Positions 14,898 through 24,361 are shown, numbered from the stretch's first letter. The stretch: 64,000 bases of DNA from Parapontixanthobacter aurantiacus (GCF_009827635.1 NZ_WTYW01000004.1:62001-126000); one strand, 5' to 3'. Made by a program: numbers and translations. The notes: generated by a model not told the origin, from the letters alone.

Positions 14898-17515
14898 CCG
14901 ACCCGTTTCAGCTTGACGACGAAGCGATAACCCTTGCCGACGGAGCTCCAGTAACTGACCTGCCCCTTCCAGCTCACGGCGCGGGCGATACCGCGTGCAA
15001 TCGTCGCAAATTCCTGCGGCACGTCGCCGCGTTCCTCGTCGAAGGCGGCGACCAGCCGCTCGAAGGGAATGCCGAAGCCGCCGCTGATCTCCAGCCGCGA
15101 AGTGTCGCGTTCCTCGCGCAGCGACACGCGGATCGTCCCGCCATGCGGCGTATCGGCAATCGCCACGGCCATCATCGCCTCGACCGTTTCCAACAGCGCC
15201 AGCGGCTCGGCCATGGTGAACCCGCCAATACCGGGCAGGTCGAGTTCGACGGCGACCTCGAAATCGTCGGCCTTCGGCTTCACCCGGCGATAGGCGTCCT
15301 CGACGACGCGGCGGGCATCGATCGGATAGCAGACATCGATGATCGCGCCCTTCGTATCGTCGATCAGATCGGCCACGTGTTCGAGCCGCCCGACTGCGCG
15401 GCGCGAGACGTCGCGCAAGCGTTCGAGCGTCCTGACGAGCGCCGGCTGCGCGCCTGCCTGCGCCATGGCGACGTCGGTTCCGAATTCCAGCGCCTCCAGA
15501 TCGTTGCGCAGCTGCTTGTCGATGAAATTGCCGACCGCGTGCCGCAAATTGGCGAGACGGTTCAGCTCGGAGATATCCAGCGCCTCGACCACGATAAGGT
15601 CGTTATTGCCCGCATTGGCTTCTTCCCGAAGCGCAGCAATCCGCAGGATTCGCTGGCGTGCGGCAAACTCGCGCGCAGGAACCGTGATCGGGCGGCGTTG
15701 GCGGACGAGTTCGCCAATCAATTGTCCAGCCGCTTCCTCCTCAAGGGCGGTGAGACCGACCAGCGCCTGTTCCAGCGTCGCGCGTGAGAGGTTCAGCTCC
15801 GCTTCGCCGTAAAGCCGCTCCATCGCGCTATTTGCGTGCACCGGAAACCCGCCGAAGTGATAGATGGCGACGGCGGTATCCAGCTGGTCGATGCCGCTGC
15901 GAAGCTGCTCCGACTGGGTCTCGATGAGCGATGCGGCACTACCGATACGCTGCTCCAACGGGCGAACGCGGCCATCCTCCTCGTTCGTTGCGAGGTCGGA
16001 GCGCCAGAGGTCGAGCCGCGCATAGACGGCGGCGATCCGCCCCACCTGATCGAGCAGCTCGCCCGCCCGCTCCTTCGCCTGTTGCGGCGTCAGGTCGAAC
16101 AACCACCAGCCCGGTCGATCCGCCGTACCGATACGAGCCAGATAGCGATGACTGGTCGCGTCGCCCTGCTGAGCCGTGACGATTGGGTGAACCGTTCCGG
16201 TTATATCTGACGAAGGAAGTGTCTCGCGCATTGCAGGTTCGAAGGAAACATCCTCGGCGGTGAACCCGAACCCGTCGCGATAGGCCGCCTTGCCGTTCTC
16301 CCCCGGTTCGAGAACCGCACTCACGGGCAAACCGAGACTTTTTGCTGCCGCGGTCAGATATTGGGGCAGGTTTGCCTTTTCGTTCAGGATGCTGCGCTGA
16401 TGCGTATAGTCGACGGCACGATCGAGAATCCTCTGAAGTGCGCGATCGGCCCGGAATTCCTGGAACAGGATAAAGGTTACCACCGCCAGGAAAAGCGTTA
16501 CCAGCATGGCGCTCAGCGGAGCGATCAGCGAAAACACTGCGAGTATTGACCATGCGATCAGGACGATCAGCAAGGTTCCTACGACGATCGTTGGGAGCGC
16601 AGCGCGCTTCGCGTCCGACTTCGCAAGAACCAGCGGAACGGCTAGTGCGATAGCGAGCAGGGTGGCGAAAACCCACCAGGGCTGCATCCTGTAAGCCGCG
16701 CGATTGTCGAGCAAACTTTGAACCATTCTGGCACTAAGATCGCTTGCGAGCATCCCCCCGTCCGCTGGCTGCAAGGCAGTGGCGAACCGTCTCTCGCGCT
16801 GGCTCGCATCGGGCCGGACGATGGCGATCATTCCGTCCAGTCGCGCGGCGGAAAAGTGACCGGCGAGCAGTTGCGATGCCCTCGCCTCGGGAATGTTCTG
16901 ATCCCGCGCCATCCGCGGATAGAAGAGGCGGGGAGTGAGCGGCTTTCGGGAAAGCGCGTGCTCGAAGGATGCGATCCGTCCCTCAGCCGTAGGAAGTGCG
17001 GCGTGCTGCGCACGATAAAGGCCGTATTCCGCTGGCGCGATCATGCTCGCGGCCATGTCAAATGGCTCAGCCGAATTGCCCGGAGCGTCTTCGTCCAACC
17101 AATGCCAGCCCCCGCCGGTCGCATCGCGGGTGAGCGAGGCGCCCGTGACGATTGGCAGGCTGCCCGGCGTCAGGTCATCGGAAAGATCGTCCGGTCTCTG
17201 GGGGAAGCCGATCGCGGCGAGGCCTGCATTCTCCGCTTCCGCGATAAGGGCCGCGTAACGCTTCGGTCCCAGCGCGCGAAAGGCATCGTCCTGCTCGATC
17301 AGGATGACTTTCGGTGGCCGCGCCGCAGTTCGGGTTGCCGCGGCGTCGAACCACAATCCGTCCAGCACGCGAAACGGCATGGTTGCGCTCGCGAGCGTCA
17401 AAAGCCCCGCAATTGCCGCCGCGACGACGACCGCCAGCGTCAGCGCGCGCGCCTGCTCCGAGCCTGCTGGCAATAATGCTGGCGGACGTATCGGCACTGT
17501 GCGGCATTTCCCCAA
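14894..17515 (-). CDS. CHASE2-domain sensor histidine kinase with degenerate ATPase domain
   Basis: 873 residues. An N-terminal membrane segment (about 22-45) leads to a periplasmic CHASE2-type sensor starting LWFDAAATRTAARPPKVILIEQDDAF and ending near 275, then about three membrane segments (280-350). A PAS/GAF-like cytoplasmic region follows, then a helix with NLRHAVGNFIDKQLRNDLEALE, whose His (near 659) could be the phospho-site. The last 130 residues have HATPase topology, but the N-box region reads LETVEAMMAVAIADTP without the Asn, and the G1 region reads EISGGFGIP without the usual DxGxG. Catalytic activity is therefore doubtful. It is the first gene of the PgsBC-like operon and overlaps the receiver gene in GTGA. 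Confidence 0.85.
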   Translation of the reverse strand: MGKCRTVPIRPPALLPAGSEQARALTLAVVVAAAIAGLLTLASATMPFRVLDGLWFDAAATRTAARPPKVILIEQDDAFRALGPKRYAALIAEAENAGLAAIGFPQRPDDLSDDLTPGSLPIVTGASLTRDATGGGWHWLDEDAPGNSAEPFDMAASMIAPAEYGLYRAQHAALPTAEGRIASFEHALSRKPLTPRLFYPRMARDQNIPEARASQLLAGHFSAARLDGMIAIVRPDASQRERRFATALQPADGGMLASDLSARMVQSLLDNRAAYRMQPWWVFATLLAIALAVPLVLAKSDAKRAALPTIVVGTLLIVLIAWSILAVFSLIAPLSAMLVTLFLAVVTFILFQEFRADRALQRILDRAVDYTHQRSILNEKANLPQYLTAAAKSLGLPVSAVLEPGENGKAAYRDGFGFTAEDVSFEPAMRETLPSSDITGTVHPIVTAQQGDATSHRYLARIGTADRPGWWLFDLTPQQAKERAGELLDQVGRIAAVYARLDLWRSDLATNEEDGRVRPLEQRIGSAASLIETQSEQLRSGIDQLDTAVAIYHFGGFPVHANSAMERLYGEAELNLSRATLEQALVGLTALEEEAAGQLIGELVRQRRPITVPAREFAARQRILRIAALREEANAGNNDLIVVEALDISELNRLANLRHAVGNFIDKQLRNDLEALEFGTDVAMAQAGAQPALVRTLERLRDVSRRAVGRLEHVADLIDDTKGAIIDVCYPIDARRVVEDAYRRVKPKADDFEVAVELDLPGIGGFTMAEPLALLETVEAMMAVAIADTPHGGTIRVSLREERDTSRLEISGGFGIPFERLVAAFDEERGDVPQEFATIARGIARAVSWKGQVSYWSSVGKGYRFVVKLKRVG

Positions 17516-17600
17516 ACCGGACCATTGCTTTCGGGCGAAGATCGCCGCGAACGGTCGGGGTGTGCCGTAATATGCCTAATTTGCCGTTAACTGCCGCGTA

Positions 17601-18587
17601 TCAGAGGTTTCCGCCGGTCAGGCGCTGACAAATGAGATCGAGCTGGTCGAGCGTGCGGTAGGAAATGGAGACCGAACCCTTGCTCGGGTCCTCGTCCGTC
17701 TTGATCCTCACATTGAGGCCGAGAAACTCCTCGAGATGCGACTGCACGGCGGCAATATCCGCATTCTCGGGCATTTCGCCGCGCGCCGACGCTTTCTTCC
17801 GGCGCGGAGCATCGTTCTCGCCGCCGTCGCGTTCTTGGCGCACCCGCTTCTCAATATCGCGCACGGACAGGTTTTCCTCGACCGCGAGCCGGGCTAGCGA
17901 ACTCGCCTCGTCATGACCGATCAAGGCCCGTGCATGGCCCATCGAGAGCGCGCCATCGGCGACGAGTTTCTGCACGTCGCGCGGCAGGGCGGTCAGTCGT
18001 TGGATGTTGGCGACATGGCTGCGCGACTTGTCCACCAGCTTGGCGATGTCGGATTGCGTGAGGCCGTCTTCGTCCGCAAGGCGGTTATAGGCCCGCGCCT
18101 CTTCCATCGGGTTGAGGTCCTCGCGCTGGAGGTTCTCGATCAGGGCCAGCGCCATGACCTCACGCGTATCAAGCGATCGCACGACTGCCGGGATTTCGTG
18201 CAATTTCGCCCGTTGCGCCGCACGCCAGCGCCTTTCCCCCGCGACGAGCTGATACTTCCCGTTCGTCTTCGGGGTTACGAGGATCGGCTGAATGACGCCA
18301 CGCGTCGCGATCGAAGAGGCCAGCTCGTTCAGCGCATCCTCGTCGAAGCGGGTCCGTGGTTGTCCCGGCAGGGGCGAAATATCCGCGACGGGAACGCGAA
18401 TGAGCGCGCCTTCCGCAGGTTGCGATCCCGCATCGCCGCCCTCGCCACCAATCGTCTGCTGCGCCAGCGGCTCTTCGCGCCGCGTTTCGCCCAGCAAGGC
18501 ACCCAGGCCCTTGCCCAGCTTGCGCTTGCGGTCGATCGTCCCGCCCTTCACCGCAGAAAGGCGGATCGGTTCGTGGGCATTGCTCAT
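17601..18587 (-). CDS. parB: chromosome partitioning protein ParB
   Basis: 328-residue CTP-dependent DNA clamp that loads at parS and spreads to form the origin-proximal partition complex. Seen: the N-terminal ParA-contact segment KRKLGKGLGALLGE (21-34), the CTP-binding Arg patch GERRWRAA (117-124), ENLQREDLNPMEEARAY (151-167), the helix-turn-helix LTQSDIAKLVDKSRSHVANIQRL, and a C-terminal dimerisation leucine-rich segment. The start at 18587 overlaps the parA stop in ATGA. Five parS sites lie 0.9-4.3 kb away on the upstream side. PopZ, its polar anchor in Caulobacter, is encoded at 39593-40150. Confidence 0.98.
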   Translation of the reverse strand: MSNAHEPIRLSAVKGGTIDRKRKLGKGLGALLGETRREEPLAQQTIGGEGGDAGSQPAEGALIRVPVADISPLPGQPRTRFDEDALNELASSIATRGVIQPILVTPKTNGKYQLVAGERRWRAAQRAKLHEIPAVVRSLDTREVMALALIENLQREDLNPMEEARAYNRLADEDGLTQSDIAKLVDKSRSHVANIQRLTALPRDVQKLVADGALSMGHARALIGHDEASSLARLAVEENLSVRDIEKRVRQERDGGENDAPRRKKASARGEMPENADIAAVQSHLEEFLGLNVRIKTDEDPSKGSVSISYRTLDQLDLICQRLTGGNL

Positions 18588-19366
18588 GCGGCTTTCCTCT
18601 TCATTGGCAAGCGGGTGATCAGTTCGCGCGCGAGCGCCATGTAAGCACGGCTGCCGGTGCAATTGTGATCGTAGATCAGCGCGGGAAGGCCGTGGCTCGG
18701 CGCTTCGGACAGCCGCACATTGCGCGGAATTACCGCCTCGAATACCAGCTTGCCGAGGCAATCGCGCACGTCCTCGGCGACCTGGTCGGTCAGCCGGTTG
18801 CGCTTGTCGAACATGGTCAGGACCACTCCGACGATGCCGAGATCGGGATTGAACCGCTGCTGCACCCGCTCCACCGTCTGCAACAGCTGACTGAGACCCT
18901 CAAGCGCGAAAAACTCGCATTGCAACGGCACGAGCAGCGTATCGGCCGCACCCAGCGCATTGAGCGTCAGCAGGCCGAGCGATGGCGGGCAGTCGATGAA
19001 ACAAACGTCGTAAGGCAGGTTCGCCGCCGAACCCAAAGCATCCTTTAGCCGGGACGTGCGATCCTCCACCGTCACGAGTTCGACTTCGGCTCCGCTCAAA
19101 TCGACCGTTGCCGGCACCACGTCGAGCCCCGGAATTTCCGAAGGATGGGCCGCATCCGCAAGTTTCGCCCCATCGACCAACAAATCGTAACTGGAAATTT
19201 CGCGACTCTCCGCGGCGACGCCGAGACCCGTCGATGCATTGCCTTGCGGGTCAAGGTCGATCAACAAGGTGCGCCAACCCGTCGCCGCCATGGCGGTGGC
19301 GATGTTGATGGCTGTCGTGGTCTTGCCGACCCCGCCCTTCTGATTTGCAATTGCAATGGTAATCAT
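18584..19366 (-). CDS. parA: chromosome partitioning ATPase ParA (Soj)
   Basis: 260-residue Walker-type ATPase that binds DNA non-specifically as an ATP dimer and drives ParB-parS complexes apart. The deviant Walker A motif KGGVGKTTT occupies residues 10-18, with the signature lysine K10; Walker A' LIDLDPQGNAST and Walker B CFIDCPPSLGLLT follow. There is no N-terminal DNA-binding extension, as expected for the chromosomal class. It is coupled to parB by an ATGA overlap and separated from rsmG by 24 bases, so rsmG-parA-parB are likely cotranscribed. Confidence 0.98.
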   Translation of the reverse strand: MITIAIANQKGGVGKTTTAINIATAMAATGWRTLLIDLDPQGNASTGLGVAAESREISSYDLLVDGAKLADAAHPSEIPGLDVVPATVDLSGAEVELVTVEDRTSRLKDALGSAANLPYDVCFIDCPPSLGLLTLNALGAADTLLVPLQCEFFALEGLSQLLQTVERVQQRFNPDLGIVGVVLTMFDKRNRLTDQVAEDVRDCLGKLVFEAVIPRNVRLSEAPSHGLPALIYDHNCTGSRAYMALARELITRLPMKRKAA

Positions 19367-19390
19367 TGAAAAGCCTCGATAATCCGGGCG

Positions 19391-20005
19391 TTACAGGCCT
19401 GTGCCGACAAGTATTCCGGCTTCGCTACTTGTTCGGGATTGTTCCACGTGAAACACAGAACGGAGCTTTCTGGGAAGGCCATTTACTTCTTCTATCGCGG
19501 ATCGGCCTTTCGGCAAGACCCACACGGTGTCTTTTGTGGAGAAGCGTTTCGCAAGTTCGACCAATCGAGGCAATGGAGCAAAGGCGCGCGCGGTAATTGC
19601 ACCTGCGGCGAAGGTCTCGACCATCTCAAGACGCTGACCAAACACCTTGCAATTCGCGAGAGTTAGCTGTTCAGTCGCTCGCTCTAACCATTCAACGCGC
19701 TTTGTCCGCGATTCGACCAGCGAGAATTTGTCGTCAGGACGCATTATGGCGAGAACCAGTCCGGGAAATCCCGCTCCGCTGCCCAGATCCACCCAATGTG
19801 TTCCACGTGGAACAAAACTCAGCAATTGGGCAGAATCTGCAATATGGCGAAGCCACACTTCGGCCAGGCTTCCGCGCGACACGAGGTTCTGCCGCTCATT
19901 CTCTTCCTTGAGCAAATGCGCCAATAGCTCAAGCCGCTCCAGTGCCGTATCTTCGCACAGACTCGCGACGTAAGCCTTCGCTTCCGCTTCGCTGGCAAGG
20001 ATCAA
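19391..20005 (-). CDS. rsmG: 16S rRNA (guanine-527-N7) methyltransferase RsmG (GidB)
   Basis: SAM-dependent methyltransferase of 204 residues; methylates G527 in the 530 loop of 16S rRNA (E. coli numbering). Its loss gives low-level streptomycin resistance in several bacteria. The SAM motif [16 protein letters not shown] (72-87) and the preceding [10 protein letters not shown] are typical. The gene holds two parS sites, 19440-19455 and 19799-19814, so its coding sequence doubles as partition sequence. Its start at 20005 overlaps the end of mnmG by four bases (ATGA-type). Confidence 0.97.
   Translation of the reverse strand: MILASEAEAKAYVASLCEDTALERLELLAHLLKEENERQNLVSRGSLAEVWLRHIADSAQLLSFVPRGTHWVDLGSGAGFPGLVLAIMRPDDKFSLVESRTKRVEWLERATEQLTLANCKVFGQRLEMVETFAAGAITARAFAPLPRLVELAKRFSTKDTVWVLPKGRSAIEEVNGLPRKLRSVFHVEQSRTSSEAGILVGTGL
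19440..19455. promoter_or_regulatory. parS site 1 (ParB binding)
   Basis: The 16 bases read TGTTCCACGTGAAACA, a full match to the bacterial parS consensus TGTTYCACGTGRAACA. It lies inside rsmG near its 3' end, about 0.9 kb from parB. Confidence 0.93.
19799..19814. promoter_or_regulatory. parS site 2 (ParB binding)
   Basis: The 16 bases read TGTTCCACGTGGAACA, a perfect palindrome and full consensus match. It lies within rsmG, in the codons for the segment just before the SAM motif. Confidence 0.95.
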
Positions 20006-21855
20006 GCGGCAACCTTTTCGCGCCGGGCATGAACCAAAAGGGCAGCGAGCGCTGCTGGCGTTATCCCCGCGACGCGCCGCGCATCAGCCAAGGTGGCAGG
20101 CTTGGCCTTCGACAATCGTTCGATCATTTCATTTGAAAGGCCCGGAACCTTGTCATACGGGAAACCGCTTCCGAGCAGCACAGCGTCACTCGCCTGCAAA
20201 TCGCGTAGCTCGTTCTCTTGCCGTGCAAGGTAGGGCGCGTAAGCGATATCCTCGATCATCTCCGTCAGAAGTTCTGGGTTATCGTCGGGCTCGATCTGAG
20301 CGAAGTGCGACATGGCATCTTCCGGAATTTTTCCGATGGACGCCCACTCTCCCAGTGATTTCGTTCCCGCATCGCGTTTCACGTGGAACCCCTGTTCGCT
20401 GAGTTTCCTCGCAGAAATTGGTCTCTCAAGTTCCTTGTTCCACGTGGAACGTTGCTTGATCCGGCGTTCCCACCATGACTGCCGTTCCTCACCAACGCAG
20501 CCCAGTTCCAGCGCAAGCGGGGACAGGCGGGTCGCAGCATTACCTGCGCGCAGCCGCAATCGATATTCGGCTCGCGCGGTCAGCATCCGGTAAGGCTCGC
20601 TCACGCCGTGCAACGTCAGATCGTCGATCATGACGGCCATGTAAGAATTGCTGCGATCGATCGCCGGTGCGGGCCGCTCCTGAATTTTCGAAGCTGCGGT
20701 CAATCCTGCGATCAGCCCTTGCGCCGCCGCTTCCTCATAGCCGGTCGTGCCGTTTATCTGACCGGCGCAATACAGCCCCGATATGGTTTCCATTTCCAAT
20801 CCGCGGTTCAGCGATCGCGGATCGATGTGGTCATATTCCACGGCATAGCCGGGCACGGCCATTTCGACATTCTCAAGCCCCTCCATGCAGCGCAACATGG
20901 CAAGTTGAACATCGACGGGCAGCGAAGTGCTGATGCCGTTGGGATAAACCAGATTGGTATCGAGCCCTTCGGGTTCGAGGAAGACCTGGTGACCGTCACG
21001 ATCCCCGAAGCGGTGGATCTTGTCCTCGATCGAAGGACAATAGCGCGGACCCTGCCCGCCGATCGCACCGCTGAAGAGCGGCGAACGATCGAGATTGGCA
21101 CGAATGACATCATGCGCCGCTTCGTTGGTCCGGGTCACGGCGCAGAAGACCTGCGGGTTGCAGCGTTGCTTCGTCAATGGCGACATCGTCCATTGATCGG
21201 CATCGCTCGGTTGCTCGGCGAGGCGTGCCCAGTCGATCGTGCGGCCGTCGAGCCGAGGCGGCGTTCCGGTCTTGAGCCGCGCGAGAGGCAGACTTGCCTC
21301 CCGCATCTGAGCGGCCAGCCGCTGCGCGGAATTCTCGCCGATCCGTCCGCCCGTCAGCCGCTCCTCGCCGCGGAACAACGTTCCTCCGAGAAACGTCCCG
21401 GTGCATAGAATAACGGCCTGCGCCGCGATGGTCGTGCCGTCGGCGAGAACGAGGCCCGCAACCCGCTCCCCTTGCAAATCGAGCGCCGTCGCTTCGCCTT
21501 CGATCACGGTAAGATCGCCTTGAACTTCCAACATGCGGTGCACGGCCGCCTTGAACAGGCGCCTGTCTGCCTGGATACGTGGCCCCCAAACGGCCGAACC
21601 TTTCGAGCGGTTGAGCATCCGGTAATGAATCGCGGCGGCATCCGCGGCACGCCCGATGATCCCGTCGAACGCATCGACTTCGCGCACGAGATGGCCTTTG
21701 CCCAATCCTCCGATGGCCGGATTGCAGCTCATCGCGCCGACGGTGTCGCGAGAGAAAGTGACCAGCCCGACGCGCACACCCATTCGCGCGGCCGCCGCAG
21801 CCGCTTCCACGCCGGCATGGCCGCCGCCGACTACAAGGACATCGAATTGTGACAT
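20002..21855 (-). CDS. mnmG: tRNA uridine-5-carboxymethylaminomethyl modification enzyme MnmG (GidA)
   Basis: FAD-dependent partner of MnmE; together they install cmnm5 on U34 of certain tRNAs with 5,10-methylene-THF and glycine. 617 residues, normal length. Seen: the dinucleotide-binding motif [12 protein letters not shown] (8-19), [23 protein letters not shown], and [21 protein letters not shown] near the second FAD region, with the usual helical C-terminal domain that binds MnmE. The start at 21855 is 67 bases from the mnmE stop. Two parS sites lie inside its 3' third. Confidence 0.98.
   Translation of the reverse strand: MSQFDVLVVGGGHAGVEAAAAAARMGVRVGLVTFSRDTVGAMSCNPAIGGLGKGHLVREVDAFDGIIGRAADAAAIHYRMLNRSKGSAVWGPRIQADRRLFKAAVHRMLEVQGDLTVIEGEATALDLQGERVAGLVLADGTTIAAQAVILCTGTFLGGTLFRGEERLTGGRIGENSAQRLAAQMREASLPLARLKTGTPPRLDGRTIDWARLAEQPSDADQWTMSPLTKQRCNPQVFCAVTRTNEAAHDVIRANLDRSPLFSGAIGGQGPRYCPSIEDKIHRFGDRDGHQVFLEPEGLDTNLVYPNGISTSLPVDVQLAMLRCMEGLENVEMAVPGYAVEYDHIDPRSLNRGLEMETISGLYCAGQINGTTGYEEAAAQGLIAGLTAASKIQERPAPAIDRSNSYMAVMIDDLTLHGVSEPYRMLTARAEYRLRLRAGNAATRLSPLALELGCVGEERQSWWERRIKQRSTWNKELERPISARKLSEQGFHVKRDAGTKSLGEWASIGKIPEDAMSHFAQIEPDDNPELLTEMIEDIAYAPYLARQENELRDLQASDAVLLGSGFPYDKVPGLSNEMIERLSKAKPATLADARRVAGITPAALAALLVHARREKVAA
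20375..20390. promoter_or_regulatory. parS site 3 (ParB binding)
   Basis: The 14-base core GTTTCACGTGGAAC matches the consensus; both outermost bases of the 16-mer (C and C) deviate. It lies within mnmG, 62 bases from site 4. Confidence 0.85.
20436..20451. promoter_or_regulatory. parS site 4 (ParB binding)
   Basis: The 16 bases read TGTTCCACGTGGAACG; only the last base departs from the consensus. It lies within mnmG. Confidence 0.92.
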
Positions 21856-21906
21856 GTGGCCGATTTAGGGGTTTGCACTCGCCTCGTCCACAGCTTTCCC
21901 ACCGGA

Positions 21907-21922
21907 TGTTCCACGTGGAACT
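21907..21922. promoter_or_regulatory. parS site 5 (ParB binding)
   Basis: The 16 bases read TGTTCCACGTGGAACT; only the last base departs from the consensus. This site is intergenic, between the mnmG start and the mnmE stop codon, which it directly abuts. Confidence 0.93.
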
Positions 21923-23197
21923 TCACTTGCCGATGCAAAAGCGCCCGAACAGATTGTCGAGCATGTCCTCGGTCGAAGCGCGCCCGGTAAGCGAATCCAT
22001 CGCGGCTCGCGCAAGGCGCAGATGCTCGGCGACGAGCAGGGGGTCGCATACTCTTTCGATCTGTTCGAGTGCTTCGCTTGCTTCGCGGATAAGGCCCGCC
22101 TGCCTTACATTGAGCGCGACGTCGCCCGGTTTGGGCAATGTGTCGCGCGCTATGTTCAGAAGGCCGCTGCGCAGAGCGTCGACGCCCTCCCCCGTCACGG
22201 CGGATACGCGAAAGGCGGGATTGGTCTTTCTAACGGTGGACGCGTCGTCGATACGCGACTCCAGCTCGATCGCGCCATCCGGCCCTTCTCCCTCGGGTCC
22301 GAGCCAGAGGACGCAATCCGCGCGCTCGATCTGTTCCTGCGCCTTGCCGATGCCGATGACTTCTATCTCGCCCGCGCCCTCGTCCCGCAGGCCCGCCGTG
22401 TCGATAAGGACAAGCGGCATGCCATCGAGCGAAACCGGGCGTTCGATGACGTCGCGCGTCGTGCCTGCTTCGGCCGAAGTGATCGCGACCGCCTCTTCCA
22501 GGAGCGCGTTGAACAAGGTGGACTTGCCGCTATTGGGCGGGCCGGCAAGGACGATGCGGAAGCCCTCGCGCAGCTTTTCCGCGCGGGGACGATCGAGCCA
22601 GCGGGTCATCTCGGCTGCCAGCGCGGCGACCCGATCGGTGAAGTCCGGGGGAAGTTCGGCCACATCGTCCTCGTCTCCAAAATCGAGGACGCTTTCGACC
22701 GATGCGGACAGGTTGAGGATTGCGCTACGCCACTGCTCGACTTGGCGGGACAACGCGCCGGAGGTGAGCGCTATGGCGGAGCGCCGCTGCAATTCGGTCT
22801 CGGCGGAGAGGAGTTCGGACAACCCCTCGGCTTCGGCGAGATCTATCCGGCCATTGGCGAAGGCACGGCGGGTGAACTCGCCCGGCACCGCGGCGCGCAC
22901 CCCCTCGAACCGGGAGAGCGCTTGCTGGACTGCGGCAATGACCGCCCTGCCCCCGTGGCAATGCAGTTCGAGAAGGTCCTCGCCCGTCGCCGTCCGGGGT
23001 CCGTCGAAGAACAGGACGAGTGCCTTGTCCAGAAGTTGGCCGTCGTCGCCTCGCAGGCTCCTCAACGCAGCTTCGCGGGGGGCGGGCAACGAACCTGCGA
23101 GGCGGATGCCGACCTGCCGGGCAGCGGGGCCGCTGACCCTGATCACTCCGATCGCGGCGGGAGGTGAACCGCTCGACAAGGCGAAAATCGTGTCCAT
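21923..23197 (-). CDS. mnmE: tRNA modification GTPase MnmE (TrmE)
   Basis: 424-residue GTPase that works with MnmG on wobble-uridine modification. Seen: an N-terminal THF-binding domain (DTIFALSSGSPPAAIGVIRVSG), the G1 loop AGPPNSGKSTLFN near 216, the switch/G3 segment LIDTAGLRD, and the diagnostic C-terminal CIGK that supplies the reactive cysteine. Slightly shorter than the 450-residue E. coli protein, as usual in sphingomonads. The start at 23197 is preceded by the DUF6489 gene, 39 bases away on the same strand. Confidence 0.97.
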   Translation of the reverse strand: MDTIFALSSGSPPAAIGVIRVSGPAARQVGIRLAGSLPAPREAALRSLRGDDGQLLDKALVLFFDGPRTATGEDLLELHCHGGRAVIAAVQQALSRFEGVRAAVPGEFTRRAFANGRIDLAEAEGLSELLSAETELQRRSAIALTSGALSRQVEQWRSAILNLSASVESVLDFGDEDDVAELPPDFTDRVAALAAEMTRWLDRPRAEKLREGFRIVLAGPPNSGKSTLFNALLEEAVAITSAEAGTTRDVIERPVSLDGMPLVLIDTAGLRDEGAGEIEVIGIGKAQEQIERADCVLWLGPEGEGPDGAIELESRIDDASTVRKTNPAFRVSAVTGEGVDALRSGLLNIARDTLPKPGDVALNVRQAGLIREASEALEQIERVCDPLLVAEHLRLARAAMDSLTGRASTEDMLDNLFGRFCIGK

Positions 23198-23236
23198 TGC
23201 TTCAAAAGTACGCGCGAAGCCGCGCCCGACGACCGT

Positions 23237-23503
23237 TCAGTCGTTGTCGGTGCCTTTAGGGCCCGTCTTGGTGCCGTTCGCCTTCATCGATCCCTCGACG
23301 AAATTCTGAAACAATTTCAATCCCATCTGCCCCATAGGCGCGAGATTGCGCGCATATTCGTTGAGCTGGTCGGGGTTGGAGACGCCCTTCATCGCCTTCG
23401 TCATCATGTCCACATACATGTCGTTCGCCTTGCCGACATCCGGCAGGCCCATGAAGCTCCGCGCCTCTTCAGGCGTACAATCTATCTCGACATGGACCTT
23501 CAT
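23237..23503 (-). CDS. DUF6489 family small protein
   Basis: 88-residue soluble protein beginning MKVHVEIDCTPEEARSFMGLPDV at the ATG at 23503, a start typical for this family, which is common in sphingomonads next to mnmE. Related proteins begin with the same CTPxEARxFxGLPDV motif. The middle is Met-rich and helical, and the C-terminus is hydrophilic (KTGPKGTDND). Function is unknown. In some relatives similar sequences are annotated as polyhydroxyalkanoate-related, but nothing here shows that. It probably shares a transcript with mnmE, reading away from the divergent hydrolase gene. Confidence 0.82.
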   Translation of the reverse strand: MKVHVEIDCTPEEARSFMGLPDVGKANDMYVDMMTKAMKGVSNPDQLNEYARNLAPMGQMGLKLFQNFVEGSMKANGTKTGPKGTDND

Positions 23504-23598
23504 GGCAGTTTCTCCGTTGGTGTCCCACACCATTTGGGTCTGTCGCGAGGCGCTTGCAAGCCTTATGACGCCCGTCACATGCAAGGGAGCCTTACCAG

Positions 23599-24297
23599 AT
23601 GACGAAAACGGTCGATATTTCCACCCTCGACGGCGATGGCAGTTTCAAGGCCTATGTGGCCGAGCCCGAGGGGGAAGCGAAGGCGGCAATCCTCGTCATT
23701 CAGGAAATTTTCGGCATCAATGCCGGCATCAGGCGCAAGTGCGACACATTCGCCGAAGAAGGCTATCTCGCGGTCGCACCCGACCTGTTCTGGCGGCTCG
23801 AACCGGGGGTGGAGCTGGACCCCGACATCGAGCCGGAGTTCCAGCGGGCGCTCGACCTCATGGGGAAATACAATCCCGACGAAGGCGTGCGCGATATCGA
23901 GGCGACCATCCACCATATCCGGCGCGAAATGGGCGTCTCCAAGGTCGGCGCGGTGGGCTACTGCCTAGGCGGCAAGATGGCCTACATGACCGCGGCGCGC
24001 ACGGATGTCGACGCCACCGTCGGCTATTATGCGGTCGGCGTGAACGAGATGCTCGACGAGGCCAAGGCGATCGCCAATCCGCTATTGCTGCATGTTCCGG
24101 AAGAAGACGGGTTCGTCGACAAGGAGGCGCAGAAGGCCATGCACGAGGGTCTCGACGACCACCCGAAGGTCACTCTCTACGACTACCCTGGCCTCGATCA
24201 CGGCTTCGCTACCGAATTCGGCAAGCGGCGAGACGAGGAAGGCGCGAAATTGGCCGACCAGCGCACGGCGCAATTCTTCAAGGATCACCTGACCTAG
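23599..24297 (+). CDS. dienelactone hydrolase family protein
   Basis: 232-residue alpha/beta hydrolase. The nucleophile elbow GYCLGGK carries Cys rather than Ser, as in dienelactone hydrolases, and DHGFA near the C-terminus carries the catalytic His. The N-terminus (KAYVAEPEGEAKAAILVIQEIFGIN) is typical. The family opens dienelactones in chloroaromatic breakdown, but most members have broader or unknown ester substrates. No aromatic-degradation genes lie nearby, so the substrate is open. It is divergent from the DUF6489 gene, with about 95 bases between the starts. Confidence 0.92.
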   Translation: MTKTVDISTLDGDGSFKAYVAEPEGEAKAAILVIQEIFGINAGIRRKCDTFAEEGYLAVAPDLFWRLEPGVELDPDIEPEFQRALDLMGKYNPDEGVRDIEATIHHIRREMGVSKVGAVGYCLGGKMAYMTAARTDVDATVGYYAVGVNEMLDEAKAIANPLLLHVPEEDGFVDKEAQKAMHEGLDDHPKVTLYDYPGLDHGFATEFGKRRDEEGAKLADQRTAQFFKDHLT

Positions 24298-24361
24298 TCA
24301 GCTGAGACTGATTGCGAGCGACAAGGGGCGCTCGGCAGAGCGTGGCCGGAAACACCTGCGC

